64,000 nt of DNA from Vitellaria paradoxa. Lineage: Eukaryota; Streptophyta; Magnoliopsida; Ericales; Sapotaceae. A program made the translations under genes and the position numbers. The stretch covers positions 32,001,721 to 32,065,720 of the forward strand of contig CM034238.1 in NCBI GenBank assembly GCA_019916065.1, written 5' to 3'. Positions 1 through 10,204 of this stretch are shown here, piece by piece (the first letter of the stretch is position 1; each line of letters starts with the position of its first letter). The notes under the pieces are model-generated. The model had not been told where the DNA came from, ran no database searches, and saw only the letters and a program-made list of their open reading frames with translations.

Positions 1-591
1 CAAGCTGCTATTCTGCTTAGCTTTAATTGATGCTTGTTTGGATTTGTTTAGAATATTATGTTTAAAGATTTATTTAAATTTCCAATTTCCTTCTGTTAGT
101 TATTGTCATGTTAATAATTTCTATTGATATGAAATTATTTTAAACTAGATATTATGTATTATTTGACACTCTAATATTGATGATAATTAACTTAGATAAT
201 CAGTTTCATCATGGATAGTTGGATGACTTATTCAAACTAAAATGCTAGTATTTGATAAAATGCCCAAAAGAAACAATGGACTTGTTCTTTTCTCGTTTGG
301 TCTTTCTTAAATGAATTTGATTTATTTTTGGCATTGTTTTGTCAACCTAGCAAGTTATATAATTATATTTTTATGATTAAGTGAATTTAATGAAACTCAT
401 TTAATACCTTCCTAAACATTGGGATAATTCTGTGGACATTTGTGGATATCTTGAAGCCAAAAACCTATGATAAGGGTTGAGTTATAAATAAGATGATGAT
501 TGAAAATTTATTTAAATTATTTTTTGAATAAAATAAAACTTATCAATTTTGCTAAAAATTAAATATAAGTCCAAGAGCTATTTATTATCTT
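1..591. other. AT-rich DNA, no gene recognised
   Basis: Very AT-rich sequence with no open frame of useful length, no splice-flanked coding-like stretch and no recognisable transposon end. It may be decayed repeat DNA, but nothing in it can be assigned. Confidence 0.5.
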
Positions 592-722
592 TATATTCCA
601 TAAAATAATAAAATAAAAGGTAAAAGGAGCAAAAACCGAGATTTGCAGCCAATGAGGTTCGAACTTGCGACTTTAAATCGCAATTAGGGTTGCGCACCCA
701 CTAAGCTACCAACCTCGGCCTA
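592..722 (-). repeat. tRNA-derived SINE-like sequence
   Basis: Read on the minus strand it has the two parts of a tRNA-type RNA polymerase III promoter. An A-box-like TGGTAGCTTAGTGG lies at 699-712, and a B-box-like AAGTTCGAACCT lies at 655-666, about 35 bp downstream. It then runs into a T-rich tail. The cloverleaf cannot be folded convincingly (no good acceptor or T stem), so I read it as a SINE head and not as a tRNA gene. No target duplication was found. Confidence 0.5.
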
Positions 723-1089
723 ATTAATATACCATTAGAAATAATTTTATTCTTATCAAATTTGGTACGGTAAACTTGTCAAAACAATTAACTAAAATAC
801 TAATTGTATTCTAAATTTTTTTACTTGCTACTTGTTAATTTACATATAGTACTTACCTTTGTGATAATGATATTGATGACTATGTTAAATCTTTGATTTA
901 TTGAGAATTGCTATTAAATTATGGATTTAGATAAAGTGCTTAAAAATATATTGCATGTGACTGAATAATCCCACTTTTGATTCATCACCCGGGAACATTG
1001 CCGGTTGTTATTAAAAACGTCTGATTTCCATACAAAGTACCCTTGGAATGTAAAAGGGTGAGAAGAAATTAAGGCACTCGGTGCTAAAG
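723..1089. other. AT-rich DNA, nothing recognised
   Basis: Only short reading frames and AT-rich sequence. No repeat end or coding signal could be supported. Confidence 0.5.
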
Positions 1090-1438
1090 TTATTTTTGGC
1101 AATGGGGTGATGGGTGGGTAGAAATGGCCTTTTAGATGAAGATGGGAACATGCATTTTATTTGGGAGATGCTCCCTTCTGACCTGGCCAGTCAGGTAGCC
1201 GGTCGCGACGGCTAGGTTTTTGGTAGGTGACACCATCGGTATGCATTGGATGCTAAGCCCGTAAAGTCACTGGTTCCCAAGGCTGGGGGTAGAGGAGGAT
1301 AGGAGTATGATTATCTTAGGAGGATTTAGATTAAACTCCTTTACAAAATTTTATTGTGACTAGCAACCTCTCTTGTTATGTATGAATGACGTGTTGGAAT
1401 TATTTAATTATATTTAATTCCTCTCGATTAATATTTTA

Positions 1439-1462
1439 TAAATATATATATATATATATATG
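1439..1462. repeat. (AT)n microsatellite
   Basis: Simple TA dinucleotide run directly before the SINE-like sequence at 1470-1560. Confidence 0.85.
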
Positions 1463-1469
1463 TATGAAA

Positions 1470-1560
1470 CCTGTATCGCTACGGGGTTTGATCCCGAGAC
1501 CTTGAAGATCTAAATCTGAGATCCCTACCACTGCGACACAGACTTCATTGTGGTATACAC
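1470..1560 (-). repeat. tRNA-derived SINE-like sequence
   Basis: On the minus strand it contains a degenerate A box (GTCGCAGTGGTAGGG, about 1523-1537) and a B box (CTCGGGATCAAACCCC, 1484-1499). Spacing is as in tRNA-derived SINEs. The sequence differs from the element at 592-722, so it is probably another family. Only the head is clear. No poly(A) tail or target duplication could be fixed. Confidence 0.45.
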
Positions 1561-2347
1561 ATCAGTATTTAATTATTTTACATGTAAGTAAAATAGTAGT
1601 TACGGTGACGATTTCATCGAACCGTTGTAAGTATAATTTACATTATTCAGTTGAGATCTATTGAATTAATTGTTGCATAAATAGTATGCCACTTAAACAC
1701 ATTCACTTAATACAGTGTAGTATTACAACCACTGCAAATAGGCACCTAGGAGATTCTGATTACTGGGCTTTAGTAGCTCACTCCTTGTGGGAATATTTTT
1801 TTCAGGATATTAAGCACAGGGATACAGAAGATGAGCTGGAAAGAGATTAAATTCTCTTAAATATTCCATCAGAAGAGTTATCTATTTTTTTCTTCTTTCC
1901 TGCACAGAGCTGGAGGACTTTATTTTTGGTTTGTAATAATTGTTGGATGATTGTAATTATTAAGCATAGACCTAATTTGCTTTTATTTGGTATGTAATGT
2001 TAATAGCGTGATTGGGACACTTAGATGGCTCTGTAATATTTTTCTCTATCTTTATTTTGTGCCCTGTAGTTGAAATCCCATCAAATGGTTCAGTCCAATG
2101 ACTTACAAATATTGTTTGGGATAAACATGGGATTTTGACTATCTTAAATTTTTCTTACGGGTCAACCCCAATCTAGAGGAAAACTCTGGGGTGTGACAGC
2201 GTGTTATTATCATCTTATTTTTATACCTAACAAATAAATTCCAAGTCACCCTTGGGCATTCGGTTATGAAAATCCGGGGCGTGACAATATTCGTGCAACA
2301 AAAAACTAACAACACTAGAAAGAGAATTGTCAATGTCATTAATATTA

Positions 2348-2805
2348 GAAACGATTATAATGTGGTGGATTGGCACTCTATTGTGTGGTTCAAATCTCAT
2401 GTGCCTCGTTACTCTTTTATCTTGTGGTTAGCTTTACGTCAGCATTTATCTACCCAAGATAGGCTTATTTCTCATGGGGTTGCATAGCCATCACGTTGTT
2501 TTTTATGTATGGCTACTTGTGAGTCTCACCGGCATTTGTTCTTTCAGTGCCCTTATACTGATAGATTATGGTCTGAGCTACTCAAGAAGCTGGGTGTTCA
2601 TTGCTATGAATCTACTTGGGTAGGGATCATTCAGTGGTGTGTTCATGCTTTTCATGTCTCTTCCCTATTACATCTGATGGGTTGTCTTGGTCTTACTGCC
2701 TTGGTGTACTTTATTTGGAAGGAGCGTAATGCTCGGCTTTTTGAGACTTCTTCCCAGGAGGCGCCTGTTTTGTGGAAGCATATTGTGAATGTTATTAGAC
2801 TATGA
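2348..2805 (+). pseudogene. L1 ORF2 C-terminus, zinc-binding (zf-RVT) remnant
   Basis: Two frames, 2348-2487 and 2509-2805, separated by a stop, together give the end of plant L1 ORF2. The order is a WHSIVWF...PRYSFILW motif, then a RLISHGVA stretch, then a C..H..LFFQCP knuckle, then a VYFIWKERNARLF motif near the C-terminus. This region follows the reverse transcriptase in LINE ORF2 proteins and is thought to bind nucleic acid. The RT itself is missing because the copy is 5'-truncated. It is not expected to make a functional product. Confidence 0.85.
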
Positions 2806-3020
2806 GTAATGTCTTGTAAACCTTTTCCTCGGACAGATTTAAATAAGCATCTGGTACAAGTCTGGTCTCTTCCTTATTTGGTTTTGATGAATTAGTTTAT
2901 TTGTAATGTCTATGGGTGTTTATTTTATTGATTTATGTGTAGGCATGGTATTACGGGGGTACGCCCCTAAGATCTTGTATCTTATTTTCATTTAATGCAA
3001 TTTTTTTTACCTTTCAAAAA
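2348..3020 (+). mobile_element. 5'-truncated L1 LINE (subfamily with CTTTC-A tail)
   Basis: The insertion is bounded by a perfect 16-bp target duplication, AATGTCATTAATATTA, at 2332-2347 and 3021-3036. It ends TTACCTTTC followed by A's. Inside are the end of an L1 ORF2 (reverse-transcriptase zinc-binding region) and a 3' UTR with a small hairpin, GGGGGTACGCCCC, at 2955-2967. The same hairpin recurs in other L1 copies of this window. Length, duplication size and 5' truncation fit target-primed reverse transcription. The closest relative here is the L1 at about 20010-21620. Confidence 0.9.
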
Positions 3021-3036
3021 AATGTCATTAATATTA

Positions 3037-3739
3037 AAGCAAGCTTCTTTATATAAGAGTACAAATATAGGCCTATTAGCCAAAAATGCCTTATTGACAT
3101 CACGTTATTTTGCATAGAAACTCACTTTTTTCTTTGTTTTGCTTTCAACACTTTTTTTATTTTTTTCTTTCTCACATTCTCTCATTTTTCTTCACTCTTA
3201 TTCTTACTTTTTTTCTTGTACTCTCTCTCTCTCTTTCTTTTAGACTCTCAGCTTTCTTTATCTTTTCTTCCTCTCTTTTTTCTCTCTTGATTTTTGGCCT
3301 CTCTTTTTCTTTTTTCATCTTTTGCACTTTTCATTCTCATTTGCTCCTCATAGACTTGCTTTAGAGTTAAGGTACATATGTAATGGACTTCCTATCCTTC
3401 ACAAAGCTGTATCTATTTTGGAATCCATCATGTATCACCTTTCTATCATGTTGCCATAGTCTCCCCAACAAAAGATGGCCAATATGCATAGGAACTACAT
3501 CACAAAACACCTCATCGTAATACCTCCCAATGGTGAAAGACATTAGGACTTGTGCAATGACCTTAACCTCCCTACATTCATTCAACCATTGCAATTTATA
3601 AGGTCTAAGGGGTTTAAGTGTAGGCAACCCCAAGGTTTTCACAAGAGTAGTGCTAGCCACGTTAGTGCAACTCCCCCCATCTATTGTCATACTACACACC
3701 TTATTATTAACATAGCACCTAGTATAAAAGATGTTCTCT
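3037..3739 (-). pseudogene. Gypsy relic A: protease and K/E-rich linker (part 1)
   Basis: Minus-strand frame 3367-3720 encodes a retropepsin-like domain with the active-site segment MTIDGGSCTNVAS, a WLNECREVKV strand and LLLGRLWQ near the end. The order matches the protease of element B (9669-10091). Below it, 3110-3365 is a pyrimidine-rich tract that reads as a Lys/Glu-rich linker on the minus strand, as in B. The gag half of the same element resumes at 13444, because an L1 carrying element B was inserted here. RT, RNase H and integrase of A are absent, so its 3' half is lost. Confidence 0.75.
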
Positions 3740-4044
3740 TTTTTTTTTTGGTAATTAAGTATAGTTTGGATTAATGGGAGAAAAAAATATTTACATCGAC
3801 TTGGGGGCATACCCCCGTATTTACATCATTTATGGAATTCCCCAATTGCTACAAAAGTCTACATTTACATTAGAAGCATTCTTGACAAAGGAGTGAGAAC
3901 ATCTAACTTTGACATCATATACAATCTCCTTAATGATTTTGGGAGCTGATGGAGTATGACCATTAAATACTATTGCATTCATTTCCTTCCATTTGTGATA
4001 AATCATAGCACACCATGCAAGCTTGTGAATTTTTTGATGCAAAG
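3740..4044 (-). mobile_element. Nested L1 insertion, 3' half
   Basis: Minus-strand L1 with its poly(A) at 3740 and its 3' end reading ...ATACTTAATTACC plus A's. A hairpin GGGGGTATGCCCC lies at 3803-3816. The frame 3830-4042 ends ORF2 with a WCAMIYHKWKEMNAIVF motif. Its other half is 13165-13443; the two reading frames join without a gap once element B is removed. The whole L1 is flanked by an 18-bp duplication, GTATAAAAGATGTTCTCT, at 3722-3739 and 13444-13461. Confidence 0.9.
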
Positions 4045-4857
4045 TGATGAAGGATCTTTACCACACCCTAACAAGGATTTACCCTTCTCTGAAGTCAACA
4101 CAACCCCAACCTATGGAGAGGCACCAACCAGATTTGAAGAAAGGAAACCAAGGAACCAAATCACAATAGAAATGGATTCTAAGGCAACTTGATTATCAAT
4201 GATAAAATAGACAAGTGGCTAGATTGTCTAAGTCCAAGTTCTTTCAAAAAGCAAGGAAGAAGAATTCTCACAATTTGATTAATACTCAAAGAAAAACCGA
4301 ATAATCTATCTTTTTTTGTTCAGCTTACAATATATTCATATATATCCTTAGCTTGGAACATCCCTCCAAGATTAGGAAAAGCCAGCGGTCCCTAATAACT
4401 ATCATTAACTTCATTAACTCTTAATAACTAGCATTTATATCATCACTTCATTAAATCCACCACAAGCATCAAGACTTATTAATTATAGTAATAAATATAA
4501 AACAAACAAAAGACTAAAATAGACATGGCTCTTAAGATGGTAGATTTGAGGCTTGCCAATTATTGGTTCCAATGCTAGGTCTCCAAATGTCAATTGCTTC
4601 ACTCTTGGCCGAATAAGGACTCTCCATGTGGCTGCCATGTGACTTCCAAATTATCTCATCCTTGACAATTTCCATCGTCCACTTGGCAAAGAACCATGCA
4701 CTTGGATCCTTCACAATCACTCTTCATGGCTTTGATATCACCTTGGTCGATTGCTTCCCCTTGTCCGAATGCTACCATGATTAAGCTTTAGAGCTCCCTT
4801 GCTTTGGCTCTTGTAATGGGTCCTTGATAGCTAGGTAATGATGGAGCTTTTTCATCA
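4045..4857 (-). repeat. 3' LTR of element B
   Basis: 813 bp, inverted ends TGATGA...TCATCA. It lacks the 32-bp block (micro-insertion plus duplicated target) present in the 5' LTR at 12712-12758, which accounts exactly for the length difference (813 against 845). The integrase frame of B runs about 70 bp into this LTR. Confidence 0.93.
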
Positions 4858-5288
4858 TCCCCTCCCTCTTGAGAAAAATTCGACCTCGAATTTGGTCCTG
4901 CACCAAAATAGGGAGAAAGATCAGTAACATTGAAAGTATTACTCACACCATACTCACTTGGCAATTCGATCTTGTAGGCATTATTGTTAATGCACTCCAA
5001 GACTTTAAAAGGCCCATTTCCTCTAGGTTGTAACTTTGATTTCCTTTGTTGAGGAAACCTTTCCTTCCTCAAGTGCACCCACACTAAATCACCTGGTTTA
5101 AACACAATTGCCTTCCGGCCTTTGTTAGCATGTGATGCATATGATAGATTTTTCTTTTCAATATGCAACCTAGCTTGTGCATGCATTTTCTTCACAAATT
5201 TTGCCTTACTCTCACCATCAAGAGAAACAATGTGCTCAATAGGTAGTGGTGACAAATCTAAAGGAGTGAGTAGGTTAAATCCATACAC
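4788..5288 (-). pseudogene. Element B integrase C-terminal part
   Basis: This 166-codon frame starts at the edge of the nested solo LTR and is the continuation of the integrase frame at 7213-7870. It carries the GPFKVLECINNNAYKIELP-type segment preceded by GDLVWVHLRKERFP. This is the SH3-like DNA-binding C-terminus common in plant Gypsy integrases. A YGVSNTFNVTDLSPYF segment and an acidic tail follow. The final residues (GPITRAKAREL) are encoded inside the LTR. No clear chromodomain is seen after the SH3-like part. Confidence 0.8.
4858..4870 (-). promoter_or_regulatory. Polypurine tract of element B
   Basis: Directly inside the 3' LTR the minus strand reads AAGAGGGAGGGGA, the expected primer site for plus-strand synthesis. 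It lies within the reading frame for the integrase C-terminus. Confidence 0.8.
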
Positions 5289-5292
5289 AATC

Positions 5293-7212
5293 TATAATAC
5301 CCCGATTTTCACAACTCAGGAAGTGAGTGGAAGAATCATACATAACATGTGCTAAAATATCCATTACCCTAATCAGAGTTACACCACTACCTTGGAGCAA
5401 ACATCCATAATATATGATAATAATTTTATGATTTCACTAAAAGTAATTAATAACAATCGAACCTTAGCGTAACTGCACAACAGTGCTCCAACTACAACTT
5501 TAAATATAATAGAAATTTAGGCCTCAAAGCCTTTTTCAATCGTATCCAATAAATCCCTCAAATTAATAATATTACAGTTCTGAGTAATGTCACAGCAATG
5601 TAAAGTAAATCCAACAATGGCCCACCAAATTCTCAGATTCATGACCTGTAAAAGAATCTGTAGGGACGTGAGCACTAATCCACGTGTGCCCACGATGCAT
5701 AATAAATAACATATATGATATGCACACAACAATCGGATTACCAATAGTTTCATATCAATAACTCATAAACTCCAACTCGTCTCGCATCCCAACATCAACA
5801 CATACATTAACATGCATCTCAAAAATGATTCAGTTGTTGTTTTTCGTTCATCTCTTTGCCATCACATCATAATCATCACAGTAATAGGACAGATACTATA
5901 CAATATCGTCGTTTACGGGTCCAGACCCAATGGCCATGAGTAGCCCAATAATTATCATCGTTGTAGGCTACTAACCTACTGGCATGAATACCAACCCCTG
6001 CGCAGGTTTAGGGTTTTTCAACCTAAGGATAATCTCTGTACCCTTCCTATTTTCTAGTATCTACAGCCCCGCAATCACAACATCGTTCACTTTTCCTTTA
6101 TCTCCATTATTATCATCTCAATAAAACAGCTCATTAGAATCAATCAACATCACATTATCATTTTCATAATCATTCTCTATTAATAAAATAAATCACTCAA
6201 ACATTCAAAAATTGAACATTCTCAATTACACATTTTCCATGCATTTAACTATAAATATCAAACTGCAACTTCAAGGGTAAAATTGTAATTTTGCATAACT
6301 TTAGGGCAAAATCATAATTTCAAAAACCTATGGGGTCACTTCGTATTTATTCCAAACTTTGGGGGTCACTACGTAATTACCCAAAACTTTGGGGTCAATT
6401 TGTAATTTTTCAATAAGTTTGGGGTCAAACTAAATTTTTGTAAAACTTTTAGGGTCAAATCATAATTATATAAAAATTATTGGGGCTAAAGGAAAATTTT
6501 GGAAACTTTCATAGAATATGCTTTGGTATATTCTTTTCTACAATTCTTTCTAGTTCCAGTGAACTCCATTTTTGGTAGTGATATTTTGGTGGTTTGGTCT
6601 CGACATAATTCACACAATGTAGTCTAAATTTAATTACATTCATACAAAATGATCACATAAAAATTTATCAAAATATTTTCATATCACATATATGTAAATA
6701 AAATGCATTAAATCCCTACCTCGAATCCAAAGAAAAAGTGAAGAAATTCCAAAACTTTGAAACTTCGCTTCTTTGTATCTTTCATTTTAGGTCGAATTAT
6801 CACAATCCGACGCCGCCATGATGATTACAACGTTAAAAATACCAAAACCCTGTTATTCCTGAACTTAAATCCTCATTTTCTCCCTCTTCTTTCTCTCTTC
6901 TCTTTCTCTCTCTCTCTCTTTTCTTTTCTTTCTTTCTTCTCGGTTTTCTTATTCTCAGCACATAACACACACACACATAAGTATATATATATATATGTTA
7001 TACTTAGTAACCAAGTCAACCAAATGAAACTTCCAGGAAAGTTCATTTTTTTTTTTTAACTTGGTGCCCAAGTTTCTCCATATGTGTATATATGTATATA
7101 TGCAAAGCAATTATATATGTACATACAAAGTAATCTTTATAATCTTAAATCTTAATTTAATTTTTTTTATAAAATAATATATATTAAAAATTTTAAATTT
7201 TGGGTTATTACA
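5293..7212 (+). mobile_element. Solo LTR, Tekay/Del-like, nested in element B
   Basis: A 1920-bp non-coding insert interrupts the integrase of B. It starts TATAATACCCC (expected TGTAATACCCC) and ends GGGTTATTACA, with a 5-bp duplication CAATC at 5288-5292 and 7213-7217. Internal blocks are shared with the LTR at 36781-39435: a GTGCCCACGAT motif, 'GGGCTACTAACC(T/C)ACTGGCAT', and CCCTGCGCAGGTT. The strand is that of the shared LTR orientation. The absence of any internal region implies LTR-LTR recombination. Orientation and family are by similarity to known Tekay/Del ends. Confidence 0.8.
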
Positions 7213-7870
7213 CAATCTGAAAAAGTGAGTGCCCACTAGATGAATGCACAACTCTATTATATGCAAATTCAACATAAGGTATACATTCCTCCCAAGATTT
7301 TAAATTCCTCTTAACAAAGGCTCTCAAAAGTGTAGACAAAGACCTATTCACTACTTCGGTTTGTCCATCGATTTGGGGATGGCAAGTAGTAGAGAATAAC
7401 AACTTTGTTCCTAATTTTCCCCAAAGCACTCTCCAAAAATGGCTCAAGAATTTTACGTCCCTATCACTAACAATAGTTTTAGGAATGCTAAGTAATCTAA
7501 CAACTTCCCTAAAGAACAAATAGGCCACATAAGTAGCATCATCAGTTTTCTTGCAAGGGATAAAATGAGCCATCTTGGAAAATCTATCAACTACAACAAA
7601 AATGGAATCATGTCCCTTTGGTGACCTAGGCAATCCCAAAATAAAGTCCATAGACAAATCAAGCCAAGGGTGCTTAGGTACAGGCAATGGTGTGTATAGC
7701 CCATGAGGCATCACCTTAGACTTGGCTCTTTTACAAGTCTCACATTTGGCACAAAGTTTCTCAACATCCCCTTTCATATGGGGCCAAAAAAAAATGTTCC
7801 CTAAGTACATCAAGAGTTTTAGCAACCCCAAAATGCCCCATAAGACCATCACAATGACTTTCATGTACAA
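7213..7870 (-). pseudogene. Element B integrase core
   Basis: Minus-strand frame with the end of the HHCC zinc finger ([12 protein letters not shown]), the integrase core start [16 protein letters not shown] with the first catalytic Asp, a second Asp in [12 protein letters not shown], and the Glu-containing segment [14 protein letters not shown]. Integrase inserts the cDNA into chromosomes. The frame is offset from the RT/RNase H frame; the overlap holds a run of nine A's (7786-7794), the likely place of a frameshift. The C-terminal part continues at 4788-5288 beyond the solo LTR. Confidence 0.88.
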
Positions 7871-9293
7871 GAAAATCCCTCAAGGAACTTTTAGGCACAC
7901 ACAATCTGTTTTCCCTAAACAAATATCCATCGTGCCTAAAGTACTTTTGAAATGCAATGTTCTCACATGCCACATACACTTGTGAAAAATCAGAGTCATG
8001 CTCATATAATTCCTTAACATATTCAAAACCAAGCAACTTAGAATCAAGTGCGTTAAGGAGATTATACCTTCTTGAGAGTGCATCGGCCACAATGTTTTCC
8101 TTACCTTGTTTGTATTGCACCACATATGGAAATGACTCAATGAACTCTATCCATCTAGCATGCCTCTTGTTTAGCTTCCCTTGGCCCTTAAGATGGCACA
8201 AAGATTGATGATCGGTATGAATGATGAACTCCCTCGGCCACAAGTAATGCTGCCATGTTTCCAAAGCTCTCACCAATGCATATAGCTCCTTGTCATATGT
8301 TGAATAGTTCAAAGTTGCCCCATTTAGCTTCTCATTGAAATATGCAATGGGTTTCCTTTCCTGCATTAAAACGGTACCAATTCCTTTCCCAGAGGCATCA
8401 CATTCAATTTCAAAAGCCTTAGCAAAGTCGGGCAATGCAAGTAATGGTACTGAACACAACTTTGTTTTTAACATGTTAAATGGATTCTTATGCTCATCAC
8501 ACCAAACAAATGGAACATTCTTTTTCACCAATTCATTCAAAGGAGTGGCTAAGCTACTAAAATTAGTTACAAACCTACGATAAAAACTAGCAAGCCCTTG
8601 AAAACTCCTTACCTCACTCACATTGGAAGGTCTCGGCCATTCCCTAATAGCTTTCACCTTCTCTTCATCCACTTCAATTCCTCTTCTACTAACAACAAAT
8701 CCAAGGAATACAAGCCTTTCCATACAAAAACAGCACTTCTTGAAATTAGCATACAACTTTTCTTTTCTCAAAACATCAAACACACCTTTTAAATGCTGTA
8801 AATGGTCATGCATGTTTTTGCTATATACCAAAATATCACCAAAGTAGACAACAACAAATTTTCTGATAAATGACCTCAACACATGGTTCATCAACCTCAT
8901 GAAAGTACTAGGTGCATTTGTGAGCCCAAAAGGCATCACTAGCCACTCATAAAGGCCATACTTAGTCTTAAATGTAGTTTTCCACTCATCACCTATTTTC
9001 ATTCTAATTTGATGATAACCACTCTTAAGATCAATTTTGGAAAATATACAAGCACCATGAAGTTCATCAAGCATGTCATCAAGTCTAGGAATGGGATACC
9101 TATACTTTACCATGATCTTGTTGACAGCTCGGCAATCAACACACATTCTGAATGTCCCATCCTTCTTTGGCACCAAAAGTACAGGTACGACATAAGGACT
9201 TATGCTTTCTTTCACGTACCCCTTGGCCAATAATTCCTTCACTTGCCTCTGAAGCTCCTTAGTCTCCTTAGGATTGCTCCTATAGGCAGGTCA
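7761..9293 (-). pseudogene. Element B reverse transcriptase-RNase H
   Basis: 493-codon frame (7761-9242) plus an upstream extension to a TGA at 9291-9293. RT blocks in order: [41 protein letters not shown], then [12 protein letters not shown] at the catalytic site, [12 protein letters not shown] and [16 protein letters not shown]. RNase H follows with [25 protein letters not shown] and [11 protein letters not shown]. The zinc finger of integrase starts at the end ([12 protein letters not shown]). The active site reads YFGD where YFDD is usual, so one catalytic Asp is a Gly. It is probably inactive. Confidence 0.93.
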
Positions 9294-9668
9294 GTTTGGA
9301 ATTTGAACTCCAGGTACAAAATCAATTTGATCCTCAATTCCCCTCAATGGTGGTAAACTCGGTGGCAGCTCATTTGCGAAAACATCCTTGTATTCCTGCA
9401 AAAGAGAAGTAGCAGCACTAGGGAGACTAGAATCAAGGTCAGAATTAGAAAATAAAGACTCTTTATACATAAGAAGTTATAAAGGTCTCATGTCATGCAA
9501 AACCTTTCTCATTTCTTTTCTTCCCACAAACAACGTCATTCTTTCTTCCTCTTTTTCTTTTGGACCCCATTTCTCTCCTATTTCTTTTGTTCTCTCATTT
9601 TTCTCTTTTGCCTCTTTTTTTCTGTCTTTTCTCTTTCCTTTCATTTCTTTTCCCTCTTTTTTTTTTTT
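9294..9668 (-). pseudogene. Element B K/E-rich linker between protease and RT
   Basis: On the minus strand this pyrimidine-rich tract reads as a Lys/Glu-rich spacer, followed by an RT lead-in (YKDVFANELPPSLPPLRGIE and QIDFVPGVQIPN) before the stop at 9291. Plant Gypsy elements often have such a charged linker. Frames are broken by indels in homopolymers. The plus-strand Phe/Ser-rich frames here are shadows. Confidence 0.65.
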
Positions 9669-10091
9669 TTAATTTTCTACCTCAATTGATTTTCCCTCAA
9701 TTGCTCTTATAATCCTCACTTGATCTTCATGAGCCTGAGAAGGGCTCAAAGGATTCAATGTGTATGTTAGGCCATCCTTCACCAAGGTATACTTGTTCTT
9801 CCTTCCATCATGTGTCACACTCTTATCATATTGCCAAGGACGCCCCAACAAAATATGAGTAGCAACCATAGGCACAACATCACACACTACCTCATCCTTG
9901 TACTTCCCTATGGTGAATGGAACCACAACTTGCTTGGTTACTTTCAATTTGTTGCACTCATTCAGCCATTGTAGTCCATACGGCTTTGGATGCTTCCTAC
10001 ACACCAATCCCAACTTGTTCACAAGATGAGAGCTCACCACGTTGCAACAGCTATCTCTATCAATGATCATGCTATATAATTTGTCATTCAC
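9669..10091 (-). pseudogene. Element B aspartic protease
   Basis: 140-codon frame with MIIDRDSCCNVVS at the active site, LQWLNECNKLKVTKQV, VVCDVVPM and HILLGRPWQYDKSV, typical of the Gypsy retropepsin that cleaves the polyprotein. The usual D-G-G/D-S-G triad reads D-R-D, so the Gly after the catalytic Asp has changed. It lies between gag (10205-11524) and the K/E-rich linker. The segment 10092-10204 joins it to gag in another frame. Confidence 0.85.
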
Positions 10092-10204
10092 GGCACATCT
10101 TGTGTGGAAGATATTTTCTCATTGAATCACATCCCTATCTTCCAAACTCGTGCACTTAAAGCCCTCATGGTAACCATAACATATGCCAACCCAACCATAG
10201 GATC

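Larger units (their letters stand above)
1090..2286 (+). repeat. Degenerate LTR-like sequence (Tekay/Del type?)
   Basis: The stretch ends in CGGGGCGTGACA (2275-2286), and a similar GGGGTGTGACA occurs about 90 bp earlier. This is how many plant Tekay/Del Gypsy LTRs end, and it is the complement of the TGTCACACCTCGG start of the solo LTR at 36781. The interior has no ORF. The 5' end and a target duplication were not found. The match rests on the terminal motif and the non-coding character, so the left limit is arbitrary. Confidence 0.3.

Noticed and set aside
639..718. tRNA gene on the minus strand
   Set aside because: A- and B-box-like sequences are present, but acceptor and T stems do not pair. 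It reads better as a SINE head. The same holds for 1470-1560, 16200-16265 and 44278-44294.
3110..3364. 84-codon Phe/Ser-rich plus-strand protein
   Set aside because: Composition comes from a pyrimidine-rich tract that on the other strand is the K/E-rich linker of relic A. The same applies to the frames at 9388-9689 in element B.
5285..7218. Mutator-like element with 9-bp duplication ACACAATCT
   Set aside because: Nine bases do match on both sides, but the ends TATAATACCCC...GGTTATTACA, the 5-bp reading CAATC and the blocks shared with the solo LTR at 36781 fit a solo LTR better. Some of the nine-base match then belongs to the LTR end by chance.
7722..9233. Plus-strand frames inside the pol region of element B
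   Set aside because: They lie opposite the RT/integrase frames, which have clear motifs. No independent coding signal.
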